From: SIG603 sp963611165
GTDB lineage: Bacteria; Bacillota; Clostridia; Oscillospirales; Acutalibacteraceae
NCBI GenBank assembly: GCA_963611165.1
Contig: CAVDQG010000013.1
Coordinates: 1 to 44,856 of the forward strand
Reading direction: 5' to 3'
DNA length: 44,856 nucleotides
The notes below the pieces were generated by a model, which saw nothing but the letters and a program-made list of their open reading frames with translations, made no database searches and was not told the origin of the DNA. The position numbers and the translations under genes are program-made. Positions 23,924-32,349 of this stretch are shown one piece after another. The stretch's first letter is position 1, and the number at the start of each line of letters is the position of its first letter.

Positions 23924-25216
23924 TTAGTAATTGATTCCGATTCTTGCAATTGTCGTGTTTCCGGCCTCGGAAATATTTATGCTTCCCGAGTGTCTCTGTG
24001 CAATATCACGCACGTTGTTAAGCTCCGTCACGCCGCTGTCCTTGAGCTCAAAAAGTCCCTTGAGGAAATAGCCGAAGGTTCTCTGGTGAAGCCTGAGCTG
24101 CTTTGTCTCCTCGCCTGTTGTGTGGGTTGTCTCAATCGCAAGCTGTCCCTTTGCGGGTATGACATTCAAGCTCACAAATTTATCCTCTGCCGTGGATTTA
24201 GCGGCGTCTTTTACTGCCCATGTGAGAACATCATCGATAAGCGTGCAAAGCTCTATAACTTTGATTTTGCTGTCGCCGATAGAAATATTGCTCTCGAGCC
24301 TTATACCCTTTGCGGCGGCGTCTGCAGCCTTTGTTGCAACAAGTGCGTTGATATACGGATTTTCCGAATAAAAATCAAGAAGCGGTGCCGAACCCGGGTT
24401 TGCATTGAATTTATTTACATACTGAACTATCTCACGGTTTCTTCCCTGTTCTGCGAGCGAGCCAAGTTTCTGCATAGCATACATGACGTTCTTTCTCGTT
24501 GCCTTGTAGGACTCAACATTGACAACCATAGCGTTGTAGCTCTCGGCACGAACGGAATTAATCTCGTTGCCTGCGGTATACTCGTAGTCCCTTGCCTTGA
24601 ATCTTGCCGCACCGTAAGCGGAACGCGCGCTGAAGATGATAATCACATAAAGAACGAAGGTCGAGAAAAATCTAATCGAGAAATCTTCTACGCCGAGGTA
24701 ATCGTTAATGCCTCCGTTTGCGACATAAAATGCAAGAAGCTGCAAAAGGCAAAGGCCGATTGAATAAGGTGAGATTGATCTTCTGTAAAGATATCTGAGC
24801 GGCTTTATGAAAACGGCGATTATAATCAGTGTGAACAGAATATAAAGTCCGTTTGCTGTGAGCTTGCCCGCCAAGCCGACAGACTCAAGCGGCGAGCTTC
24901 CGATTAAAACCGTTATAAAATCCGTAAAGAACAGATAGTTTGTTATAAGAAGAAGTCCCGTGAATATCTTATGTGCGATATTGTTGCTCGATGAAAATAT
25001 CGAAGCGATAAAAAGCCACAAAACGCAGACCATATTTGAGACCACACCGAGATTCTGGGTGCTTGATACGGTAGCGCCGATAATTCCTCTGCTTATAAAG
25101 GCGAGCACAACTGCCGCCGCAGTAACAGCTGCGGTAGCAACGGTTTTGAATCGTTCCTCAAGCAGAAGGACAAAAGCCACTGCGTTTACAATGAATATCA
25201 AAGGTAAGCTGAACAT
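23924..25216 (-). CDS. Multi-pass membrane GHKL-type histidine kinase homologue, apparently catalytically dead
   Basis: A 430-residue protein. The N-terminal half has about six hydrophobic helices (residues 1-200). A helical linker at about 226-272 matches the dimerisation helix of AgrC-like kinases, and the rest is a GHKL-like ATPase fold. The key residues are missing. The RHD phospho-acceptor region reads RKN (241-243). The NLLDNAIEA N-box reads DDVLTWAVKDA (328-338). The GLGL motif before NVRDIAQRHSG reads VTEL (396-399). Fold resemblance is good, but phosphotransfer is very unlikely. It is first of three co-transcribed genes, with promoter 25302-25330 and an AGGAG site; no response regulator is nearby. 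Probably a membrane sensor or scaffold. Confidence 0.75.
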   Translation of the reverse strand: MFSLPLIFIVNAVAFVLLLEERFKTVATAAVTAAAVVLAFISRGIIGATVSSTQNLGVVSNMVCVLWLFIASIFSSSNNIAHKIFTGLLLITNYLFFTDFITVLIGSSPLESVGLAGKLTANGLYILFTLIIIAVFIKPLRYLYRRSISPYSIGLCLLQLLAFYVANGGINDYLGVEDFSIRFFSTFVLYVIIIFSARSAYGAARFKARDYEYTAGNEINSVRAESYNAMVVNVESYKATRKNVMYAMQKLGSLAEQGRNREIVQYVNKFNANPGSAPLLDFYSENPYINALVATKAADAAAKGIRLESNISIGDSKIKVIELCTLIDDVLTWAVKDAAKSTAEDKFVSLNVIPAKGQLAIETTHTTGEETKQLRLHQRTFGYFLKGLFELKDSGVTELNNVRDIAQRHSGSINISEAGNTTIARIGINY

Positions 25217-25301
25217 ATAACTTTACTCCTCTAAAATCTAAAAATGCAAAATTAAAAGCGAGGATACAGCGACTCGCCTGAATTTACAGCACTTCAGAGT
25301 A

Positions 25302-25330
25302 AGTATATCACAACGGTATTTCTTTGGCAA
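25302..25330 (-). promoter_or_regulatory. Sigma-A promoter of the GHKL-nahK-DUF4097 unit
   Basis: On the minus strand TTGCCA (25325-25330), 17-base spacer, TATACT (25302-25307), about 85 bases before the first start codon. It is divergent from the malQ promoter. Confidence 0.7.
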
Positions 25331-25433
25331 ATCATAACTTAAAAATTCCTGTTAGATTTTCACAAAATTTTCGGTTAAAAGTTATAAAGAACGGAAAAAA
25401 TTACCCGTGCTTGTCAAAACAACACAAAATTAC

Positions 25434-25462
25434 TTGAACCCAAACAGAAAACATTGTATAAT
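25434..25462 (+). promoter_or_regulatory. Sigma-A promoter of malQ-sirtuin
   Basis: TTGAAC (25434-25439), 17-base spacer, TATAAT (25457-25462), 44 bases before the malQ start. Confidence 0.75.
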
Positions 25463-25506
25463 TACAATAATTTTGATAGACTCAAGCTTAGAAAGGCGTG
25501 ATTATA

Positions 25507-27054
25507 ATGTTCAAGCGCTCAAGCGGCGTTTTGATGCACATTTCATCTTTACCGGGAGATTACGGTATCGGATCTTTTGGAAAGGATGCAAAAGCATTTA
25601 TAGATATGTTAAGCGATTCAGGTTGCACATGGTGGCAGGTTTTGCCGTTCGGTCCAACGGACGCATGGAACTCCCCATATGCCAGCATCTCTGCTTTTGC
25701 GGGCAACCCCAATTTTATCGACCTCGAAGAACTCAGAGACGAAGGACTTCTTACAGAGGAAGAGCTCACTTCTCAGAAATACGCAAATCCATATACGGCT
25801 GCTTTCGAATTTCTGAACATCAAGAGAATACCCGTTCTTTACCGTGCTTTCACGAGAACCGATGACGCATATAAAGAAAAGGTAAAGAAATTTGCCGAGG
25901 AAAATTCCTTCTGGCTTCCCGACTACGCTCTTTATATGATTTTAAAGGAAGCTAATCTCGGCAAGGAATGGTTCGACTGGGAGGACGAAAAGCAGAAACT
26001 TCACGACAAGGAAACAGTAGCGGCTCTTATGGAAGAGCACGCAGAAACTATCCTTTTCATGGAGTTTATTCAGTATGTGTTCTTCAAGCAGTGGGAGGAA
26101 ATCAAGTCCTACGCCAATAAAAAGAACGTCAAGATACTCGGCGATTTGCCAATGTATGTCGCAAGACAGAGCTCGGACGTATGGAGCAACAGAAATCTCT
26201 TCGACCTCGCCGAGGACGGTCAGCCGAAATGCGTAGCCGGAGTACCGCCCGATTATTTCAGCGCACTCGGTCAGAAGTGGGGAAATCCGCTCTACAACTG
26301 GGATGAGATGAAAAAAGAGGGCTATCATTGGTGGCTGAAGCGACTTGAAGCGTCATTCACTCTTTATGATGCAATCAGAATCGACCACTTCCGTGCGTTC
26401 TCGGCTTATTGGGCAGTTCCCTATGAAGCTGAGACTGCCATTGACGGAGAATGGCGAGACGGCCCAAAAATGGACTTCTTCAATGTTGTCATTAAAAAAT
26501 TCGGTGCAAACAAGATTATCGCCGAAGACCTCGGTATTATTGATGACGGTGTTGTCAAGCTCATTGAGGACACAGGCTTTCCATGCATGCGCGTCATGCA
26601 GTTTGCATTCGACTTCTCCGATAACATGCATCTGCCGCATAATATGCCGAAAAACAGCGTAGCTTACACAGGCACTCATGATAACAACACCACACTCGGC
26701 TGGCTCTGGGAGGCTTCACCCGAGCAGAGAAAGCTTGCGCTTGACTATGCCGGCTTCACAGGAGACAACTGGGCTGAGGGCGGCTGGAACTCAAAGTCCG
26801 TTCAGGCTATGATTCGTGCTCTTTGGGCGGCTCCGTCCAATATGGCTATCGTACCCGTTCAGGATCTTTGCGGCTTCGGAAGCGACACCAAGATGAATAT
26901 GCCTGGTGTACCGAACGGAAACTGGGCATTCAGAATTTCAAGAGAGCACCTGAGAAACATAGATTTCGGAAAGCTTAAGGCTCTCAATAAGACATATTTC
27001 AGACATTTCACCGAAGAGCCTAAAAAGGAAGCAAGTGCTGACGAAAATGAATGA
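25507..27054 (+). CDS. malQ: 4-alpha-glucanotransferase (amylomaltase, GH77)
   Basis: A 515-residue GH77 enzyme that transfers glucan segments between maltodextrins in the cytoplasm. It begins RSSGVLMHISSLPGDYGIG and contains WWQVLPFGPTD. The catalytic nucleophile is expected in DAIRIDHFRAF (about residues 288-298) and the acid/base in IIAEDLG. The stabilising aspartate lies in TGTHDNNT. Length is normal for bacterial type I enzymes. The ATG at 25507 is chosen over a GTG nine bases earlier because the AAAGG site would be too close to the GTG. The 3' end overlaps the sirtuin gene. Confidence 0.96.
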   Translation: MFKRSSGVLMHISSLPGDYGIGSFGKDAKAFIDMLSDSGCTWWQVLPFGPTDAWNSPYASISAFAGNPNFIDLEELRDEGLLTEEELTSQKYANPYTAAFEFLNIKRIPVLYRAFTRTDDAYKEKVKKFAEENSFWLPDYALYMILKEANLGKEWFDWEDEKQKLHDKETVAALMEEHAETILFMEFIQYVFFKQWEEIKSYANKKNVKILGDLPMYVARQSSDVWSNRNLFDLAEDGQPKCVAGVPPDYFSALGQKWGNPLYNWDEMKKEGYHWWLKRLEASFTLYDAIRIDHFRAFSAYWAVPYEAETAIDGEWRDGPKMDFFNVVIKKFGANKIIAEDLGIIDDGVVKLIEDTGFPCMRVMQFAFDFSDNMHLPHNMPKNSVAYTGTHDNNTTLGWLWEASPEQRKLALDYAGFTGDNWAEGGWNSKSVQAMIRALWAAPSNMAIVPVQDLCGFGSDTKMNMPGVPNGNWAFRISREHLRNIDFGKLKALNKTYFRHFTEEPKKEASADENE

Positions 27055-27787
27055 TTTTGACGAAAAAATAAGCGTCTTAAAAAACTTAATCGAAAAATCA
27101 AACAAGATATGTGTTTTTACTGGAGCGGGAATAAGCGTACCGAGCGGCATACCCGATTTTCGCTCGGCGAACGGTATTTACAGTCAAAAATACAAGCAGA
27201 ATTTCCGCCCCGAAGAGATTATCTCACACAGCTTTTTCATGCGTGACCCGTCGCTTTTTTACGAATTTTACCGTGAAAAAATGCTGTATCCCGAAGCAAA
27301 ACCAAATGCGGCTCACCTTTATTTTGCCGAGCTTGAGAAAACGGGAAAGTCGGTTCCTGTGGTAACTCAGAATATAGACGGTTTCCATTCGATGGCCGGA
27401 AGCTCCTTAGTTTGCGAGATACACGGAAGCATTCACAGAAACTACTGCATGAAGTGCCATGCGGCTTACGACATGGAGTTTGTCTATAACTCAAAAGGAG
27501 TGCCGACCTGCGAAAAATGCGGCGGCATAGTCAAGCCCGATGTCGTTCTTTATGAAGAAGGACTTGACTCCGACACGGTAAACCGTGCAATTCACGAAAT
27601 CGGCACAGCTGATTTACTTCTCATAATCGGTACATCCCTTGCCGTTTATCCTGCGGCAAGCTTTGTGAGATACTTCAAAGGAGACAACATCGTGCTTATC
27701 AATAAAAGCACAACTCCTTTTGACGAAAACGCAGACCTTGTTATCAACAGCGACATTATCGAAGTAGTTGAAGCTTTGAAAAAGTAA
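27047..27787 (+). CDS. cobB: NAD-dependent protein deacylase (sirtuin)
   Basis: A 246-residue SIR2-family enzyme removing acetyl or longer acyl groups from lysines using NAD. Seen are the NAD-binding CVFTGAGISVPSGIPDFRS, the VVTQNIDGFH motif, the catalytic histidine in EIHGSIHRNYC, and four zinc cysteines in CMKC and CEKC. The ATG at 27047 overlaps the malQ stop; a GTG at 27035 has a better-spaced AAGGAA site and is a real alternative. Co-transcription with malQ may tie carbon use to protein acylation, but this is only inference. The gene ends at the terminator at 27802. Confidence 0.93.
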   Translation: MNDFDEKISVLKNLIEKSNKICVFTGAGISVPSGIPDFRSANGIYSQKYKQNFRPEEIISHSFFMRDPSLFYEFYREKMLYPEAKPNAAHLYFAELEKTGKSVPVVTQNIDGFHSMAGSSLVCEIHGSIHRNYCMKCHAAYDMEFVYNSKGVPTCEKCGGIVKPDVVLYEEGLDSDTVNRAIHEIGTADLLLIIGTSLAVYPAASFVRYFKGDNIVLINKSTTPFDENADLVINSDIIEVVEALKK

Positions 27788-27801
27788 AATTTACACAAAA
27801 C

Positions 27802-27836
27802 AAACCGCAGACCGAAAAAATCGATCTGCGGTTTTT
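27802..27836. terminator. Bidirectional terminator between sirtuin and C69 genes
   Basis: Perfect ten-pair stem, arms AAACCGCAGA (27802-27811) and TCTGCGGTTT (27825-27834), with T-rich flanks on both strands. Confidence 0.85.
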
Positions 27837-27854
27837 GCATTTGATTAGATTTTT

Positions 27855-29321
27855 TTAGTTATCAGCTCTGTTGTAGCCGTTCTTCATGTGCTTACTGCAC
27901 TCGAGAGTCAGCTTTGTGAGAGCATCTGTTGTCTGAGCTTTAGCCATGTCGGCAATTCTCTCGTTTGCCTTTTCAAGGCCCGAGAAATCTCCCGACTCGA
28001 TAGCCGCTTTGTCGCTCTCGACAAGAATCTGTCTGCCCTTTGTGAGCACAGCACCCTGATATCTCTCGACAATCTGAATACATGAGCCAAAATGAGCGTC
28101 TGCCATAACGCCGATAAGTCTTGAGCCCCAGTAGAAATTCTCTGTTGAAACATCAAGCTTGACATCACTGAGATACTTAGGCATCTTAGAAACATTTGTA
28201 TAAAGCGGAATAGCCGCATTGAATGCGTTTGAGCCGAACATAATCCACTCAACACCCTTAATCTCATCGGGAACATCGCTTCTTATCTGGCAGATAGAAG
28301 TAACACCCGTGCGGTTGATACCGATTGAACGGTAAACGCCCCTCTTGCCTGTGTCCTGAGCGGAATACGGATTGTACGGAGTTCCCTGAAAATAGGAAGA
28401 AACGATATACTTAACATCCTCGACAGTTACCTTCTTATCGGGCTTGAGTGACCAAGGAATGTTGTCGCTCTCAGGCTTGAACTCTGCGTCCTCACCGTCC
28501 CACTTATGAGAGAACGGAGTTAGGTATCTTCCCATGAACCAAGCACGGGGAGTATTGTAGCAGTGGTCTCCGTCTCTTCTTGAGCCGAAGCAGTAACGAG
28601 GATTGAACGGCTCGCCGTCTTTATTGAGATCGAGATGATTTTTCTCGATAAACTCCTTGAGGTCGGCAGAGCACATATATTCTTTCTTTTCGCCATAAGC
28701 ATCGTCAAAATCAAAATAATCCATACCGAACTGGTTCGGAGCGAGGACAACCTCATCATCCTTGACTCTTCTTGCAATCCAGTGGTGACCGCCGATAGTC
28801 TCGAGCCACCAAATCTCATTCTCATCATTGAAAGCAATACCGTTAGACTCGTATGTGCCGTAGGTCTCGAGAAGGTAAGCGAGGCGCTCAACACCCTCTC
28901 TTGCAGAATGAATGTAAGGAAGAATAAGAACAATAAAATCCTCCTCACCGACACCGCCGGGGATATCCTTTTCTCTTCTCGACTTTGCCTTATGATACTC
29001 TACCAACGGATCCGCCGCCAAAACTCTCGGGTTAGAGGTGATTGTCTCTGTGGCGGTCATACCGACATTTGCAGCATTGATTCCCGTTGCCGCCCAAATT
29101 CCGTCCTTATTCGATACATTCGGACAAGAAGTATATCTCATCGGATTATCGGGTAACTCTATCTCGACATGAGAGATAACCGACTTATATTTTCTCGGCT
29201 GTTTGTCGGGATTGACAACGATGATTTTTTTCTCGTCAAAAAATCCGTCGTCTGTTCTTGAAATCATGGTTGAATTATCGTTACTTGCCTTTTTACCGAC
29301 AAGTATTGTAGTACATGGCAT
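27855..29321 (-). CDS. Peptidase C69 family dipeptidase
   Basis: A 488-residue dipeptidase of the PepD/C69 family, N-terminal nucleophile fold. The sequence starts MPCTTILVGKKAS, placing the catalytic cysteine at position 3, to be exposed after processing. The usual NDNSTMISRTDDG block follows. Other family marks are NAANVGMTATET and the NEIWWLETIGGHHWIARRV segment. It lacks a secretion signal, so a cytoplasmic peptide-breakdown role is likely. The AAGGAG site is strong. Monocistronic, ending at the terminator at 27802-27836. Confidence 0.92.
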   Translation of the reverse strand: MPCTTILVGKKASNDNSTMISRTDDGFFDEKKIIVVNPDKQPRKYKSVISHVEIELPDNPMRYTSCPNVSNKDGIWAATGINAANVGMTATETITSNPRVLAADPLVEYHKAKSRREKDIPGGVGEEDFIVLILPYIHSAREGVERLAYLLETYGTYESNGIAFNDENEIWWLETIGGHHWIARRVKDDEVVLAPNQFGMDYFDFDDAYGEKKEYMCSADLKEFIEKNHLDLNKDGEPFNPRYCFGSRRDGDHCYNTPRAWFMGRYLTPFSHKWDGEDAEFKPESDNIPWSLKPDKKVTVEDVKYIVSSYFQGTPYNPYSAQDTGKRGVYRSIGINRTGVTSICQIRSDVPDEIKGVEWIMFGSNAFNAAIPLYTNVSKMPKYLSDVKLDVSTENFYWGSRLIGVMADAHFGSCIQIVERYQGAVLTKGRQILVESDKAAIESGDFSGLEKANERIADMAKAQTTDALTKLTLECSKHMKNGYNRADN

Positions 29322-29472
29322 AAAAACACTCCTTATCTGTTCCTAATATATATCTTATTCTATCAGAAATATCGGTTTTTTCAACACCTTTTTGATTTTC
29401 CGACTACTTATATCTCATGTGTACTCTGCTCCAAAACAAAACGGAAACGCATAAGATTTAACTTCGTGCGTG

Positions 29473-29489
29473 GGCGACCAAAGGTCTCC
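29473..29489. repeat. GGCGACC hairpin related to the 218-234 repeat
   Basis: Arms GGCGACC (29473-29479) and GGTCTCC (29483-29489) with a three-base loop, in the gap between two minus-strand genes. It repeats the arm sequence found at 218-224, with one mismatch. Confidence 0.5.
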
Positions 29490-29509
29490 TTACGGTAGAA
29501 GCACCAATA

Positions 29510-30535
29510 TCACTTCATTATGAGTTCTTTGTCGCTCGGAAGTTCAAACGGAACATTTTTCGGCTCGCTAAGATAGTAATAAGCGCATGAAGTATAATCG
29601 TCATATCTGGGGCCCGTCCAGCCTAAATTGTCTATGACCATTTTGAAATTCTCGTCAAAATAAATCGGGTCTTTTATATGGAAACGATACAGCAAAAATC
29701 TTTTCTGATGATTGTACATCTCCTTGGTGTCGCCGATTATCGCAAAAAGTCCCGCATAAAGTCCGCTGAAGGTCTGGTATCGGTTGAGATAAATATCGTT
29801 TCCGAATGCATACGAACCGCAGAAATAATCCTCCGTACCCGTATAATTCATGGTAGGATATTCGTCACCGTCAATATAAGCCTTAGCCTCGCCCTCTACC
29901 CAGCAGGTATTGTGCCCGTTCATTCCGCTGGCAAGGGTGACTCCGACAAACTGACCTTTTCCCTCAACCTTATCCAAAATCGTGTATGATCTGCCCTTTT
30001 GGACAGGATGCTCCTGACGGTAAGCCGCATGAAAATAACCGATATTCTCGCCCACATCTCCGTGCCATCCGCTTATCATATAATATAAGGTTTCAGGCTT
30101 ATCAGAGCGGTTTTCCATAGTTATCTTGCAGTGCTTTCTAAAAGGCATCTCAAAATAGCTGTTAAAGCCTCTGCCGGGTGCAACAAGCATCACAGCTGAA
30201 TTTAAAACAGGGTAATTTCCGTCTCTGTCCTCAAAATTCTCATCGTAAGCACAGCCGAAAAATGCCGAAAGCGGTGCTTCAACGCTCGGGTTTTCTTCGC
30301 CCTCCCAGTAAATTCTCAGTATAAATGAATGACCGACATAACCTGTAAACCACATGTGAGTTATCATTCCGGGGCCGTCCGTGTCGCAAAGGGTCAGCGT
30401 TTCATTAGGCTTAATGTCATAGCACGGACTTAGCTTTTCGCAATCCTTTCCCCTTGTGCCACCCGATTTTGTGCCTGTTGGATTTTCGGCAGAAAAGCCA
30501 AAAACCTTTCTGTCTTTCATTTCATAAATTGCCAT
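29510..30535 (-). CDS. DUF2961 protein, GH172-type glycoside hydrolase
   Basis: A 341-residue protein of the DUF2961 family, now GH172, whose characterised members act on fructofuranosyl or arabinofuranosyl linkages (difructose anhydride and D-arabinan enzymes). Seen are NPTGTKSGGTRGK, the LCDTDGPGMITHMWF strand pair, the aromatic FGCAYDEN loop and NYTGTEDYFCGSYAF, where the glutamate is a likely catalytic residue. Two jelly-roll-like beta domains are expected. There is no signal peptide, implying that the substrate is imported first. It is monocistronic, and the sugar cannot be predicted. Confidence 0.83.
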   Translation of the reverse strand: MAIYEMKDRKVFGFSAENPTGTKSGGTRGKDCEKLSPCYDIKPNETLTLCDTDGPGMITHMWFTGYVGHSFILRIYWEGEENPSVEAPLSAFFGCAYDENFEDRDGNYPVLNSAVMLVAPGRGFNSYFEMPFRKHCKITMENRSDKPETLYYMISGWHGDVGENIGYFHAAYRQEHPVQKGRSYTILDKVEGKGQFVGVTLASGMNGHNTCWVEGEAKAYIDGDEYPTMNYTGTEDYFCGSYAFGNDIYLNRYQTFSGLYAGLFAIIGDTKEMYNHQKRFLLYRFHIKDPIYFDENFKMVIDNLGWTGPRYDDYTSCAYYYLSEPKNVPFELPSDKELIMK

Positions 30536-30617
30536 ATCTTTATCCTCCCTCGGCGGTCAAATCACCGCTTTTGTTCAATTGTATCATCGAAATATGAGGA
30601 GTTCAATACGGGAAAAG

Positions 30618-30649
30618 AAAAACAGCGTGAAGATTCCCACGCTGTTTTT
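30618..30649. terminator. Terminator after FKBP gene
   Basis: Perfect 12-pair stem, arms AAAAACAGCGTG (30618-30629) and CACGCTGTTTTT (30638-30649); U-tracts arise on either strand. It ends the ligA-galK-FKBP transcript. Confidence 0.9.
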
Positions 30650-30660
30650 CTAATATTCAA

Positions 30661-31086
30661 TCAGATTACTTCAACAAGCTCAATCTTGAAATTAAGCTCC
30701 TTGCCAGCCATTTCATGGTTTGCGTCAAATGTGATTGTAGTCTCGTCCTTAGCCGCAACGCAAACGGGGAACTGCTGTCCCTCTGCCGTAGCGAGATAAA
30801 GTCTGTCGCCTACATTAAGTCCTTCGCTTCCGGGTAATTCTGCCTGAGGCACAGTGAAAATAGCCTCGGGGTTTGCCTCGCCGTAAGCCTCCTCGGGCAT
30901 GAGGTGGATATCGATAATCTGACCTACCTCCATGTCCTCGACAGCCTTATCGAAGCCCTTAATCATCATTCCCGCACCGCAAACGAACTCGAGCGGAGTT
31001 CCTCTGTCGTAGGAAGAATCGAATTTTGTTCCGTCATTGAAGGTTCCTGTATAGTGAACCCTGCAAGTTTTGTTAAGGTTGCTCAT
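30661..31086 (-). CDS. FKBP-type peptidyl-prolyl isomerase (SlyD-like)
   Basis: A 141-residue protein of the SlyD/FkpB type. It has an FKBP domain split by an insert-in-flap chaperone domain. The N-terminal half shows VHYTGTFNDGTKFDSSYDRGTPLEF-type strands (conserved GTKFDSS and PLEF) and the GFDKAVEDMEVG motif. The insert carries the EAYGEANPEAIFTVPQ phrase characteristic of SlyD. The histidine-rich metal-binding tail of E. coli SlyD is missing. It is a folding helper in the cytoplasm, 18 bases after galK and last in its operon. Confidence 0.92.
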   Translation of the reverse strand: MSNLNKTCRVHYTGTFNDGTKFDSSYDRGTPLEFVCGAGMMIKGFDKAVEDMEVGQIIDIHLMPEEAYGEANPEAIFTVPQAELPGSEGLNVGDRLYLATAEGQQFPVCVAAKDETTITFDANHEMAGKELNFKIELVEVI

Positions 31087-31104
31087 TTAAGTTTCCCTTT
31101 CAGT

Positions 31105-32349
31105 TTATAATGTTATTTTAGTACCGCCTGCCGTGCGAATATTGAGAACATAGCATGTTCCCTCGCCGAAAACGGATTCAATCATAGTTTTGTATTCATC
31201 GAGCAAATCATCGGGGACATAAGCCTGAATTGTGCCTGCAAATCCGCCGCCGTGAACACGGTAAGCGCCACGGTCTTTGAGAAGTCTCTCGGTAAGAGCC
31301 AAAGCAAGTGTAAGTCCCTGATGAGCGGGATCACTCGAAGCGAAAACATTCTGAAGCTTCATAAGAGATGAATTGCCCGAATCCTTGACAAGCGCACAGA
31401 AAGCGTCGAAGTCATTTTCCTTAAGCTTATCGGCTTCTTCCTTTGCACGGCGGTTTTCATCGAAGAAATGAATAGCACGAAGAACCGCTCTGTCACCAAG
31501 CTTCTCACGAAGTGCAGGAATGCTCTTGTAGAATTCGTTCTCTGAAACCTCACGAAGAACACTCTTTCCGAAGAATTCAGCCACGGACTTCATCTCGACA
31601 GGCACAGCCGCATACTCGTTTGTCAAATCAGCATGACTACCCCTTGTATCGACAATGCAAAGCTTGTGACCGTAATCGGAGAGATTAAACTCGATTTTCT
31701 CGAGAACAGGCTTTTTAGGATCGTTAAAATCGATAGCTGTAAATCCGCCGACGCTGGAAGCGGTCTGGTCCATAAGTCCCGAAGGCTTGCCGAAATAGAC
31801 ATTCTCTGCGTACTGGGCAATCTGTGCTACCGTGACGGGATCGATTTTATCGTCATTGTAGAAATGATTGATGATAGTTACGACCAAAACCTCAAATGCC
31901 GCAGAGCTTGAAAGCCCCGAACCCTTGAGGACATTTGATGTTGTGTAGCAGTCAAAGCCACCCACCTTATAACCAAGCTCAGAAACTCTTGCCGCAATAC
32001 CGCGGATAAGCGAAGCCGATTTCTCACGCTCCATGCTTTTCGGCTCAAGAACGGAAATATCAATTTCATCAAACTTAGTGTATTCGTGCGACTTCAGGCG
32101 AATCATACTGTCATCACGCTTTTTAGCCGCCGCTATAATATCAAGGTTAACTGCGGCAGCCAAAACTCTGCCGTGCTGATGGTCTGTGTGGTTTCCGCCG
32201 ATTTCGGTTCTGCCCGGAGCAGAAAAATACTCGATGCCGTCATCGCTCTCGACAGAGAAGTAGCCTTTGAAGTTCTCTGTGAGAGAAGCGTATCTCTCAC
32301 GCTGTAATTCTTCGTTGTCCGCATAAACAGATTTAAATTCAGAAATCAT
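31105..32349 (-). CDS. galK: Galactokinase
   Basis: A 414-residue GHMP kinase producing galactose-1-phosphate. The galactokinase signature APGRTEIGGNHTDHQHG occupies residues 44-60, and the ATP loop LKGSGLSSSAAFE follows around residue 130. The motif VHGGGFAGTIQAYV lies near the C-terminus. It reads GRTEIGGNHTDH where many galactokinases have GRVNLIGEHTDY, a variant common among gut Firmicutes. The ATG overlaps the ligA stop as ATGA, and the ribosome site lies within the last ligA codons. GalE is encoded upstream beyond ligA and maf, so two Leloir steps are close but in different transcripts. Confidence 0.94.
   Translation of the reverse strand: MISEFKSVYADNEELQRERYASLTENFKGYFSVESDDGIEYFSAPGRTEIGGNHTDHQHGRVLAAAVNLDIIAAAKKRDDSMIRLKSHEYTKFDEIDISVLEPKSMEREKSASLIRGIAARVSELGYKVGGFDCYTTSNVLKGSGLSSSAAFEVLVVTIINHFYNDDKIDPVTVAQIAQYAENVYFGKPSGLMDQTASSVGGFTAIDFNDPKKPVLEKIEFNLSDYGHKLCIVDTRGSHADLTNEYAAVPVEMKSVAEFFGKSVLREVSENEFYKSIPALREKLGDRAVLRAIHFFDENRRAKEEADKLKENDFDAFCALVKDSGNSSLMKLQNVFASSDPAHQGLTLALALTERLLKDRGAYRVHGGGFAGTIQAYVPDDLLDEYKTMIESVFGEGTCYVLNIRTAGGTKITL

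Noticed and set aside
23990..24763. 257-codon plus-strand frame opposite the GHKL gene
   Set aside because: Entirely antisense to a well supported gene, cysteine-rich without pattern, no ribosome site.
20826..25216. Prophage or transferred island
   Set aside because: No integrase, transposase, phage gene or tRNA-linked direct repeat was seen, and the codon style resembles the surroundings.
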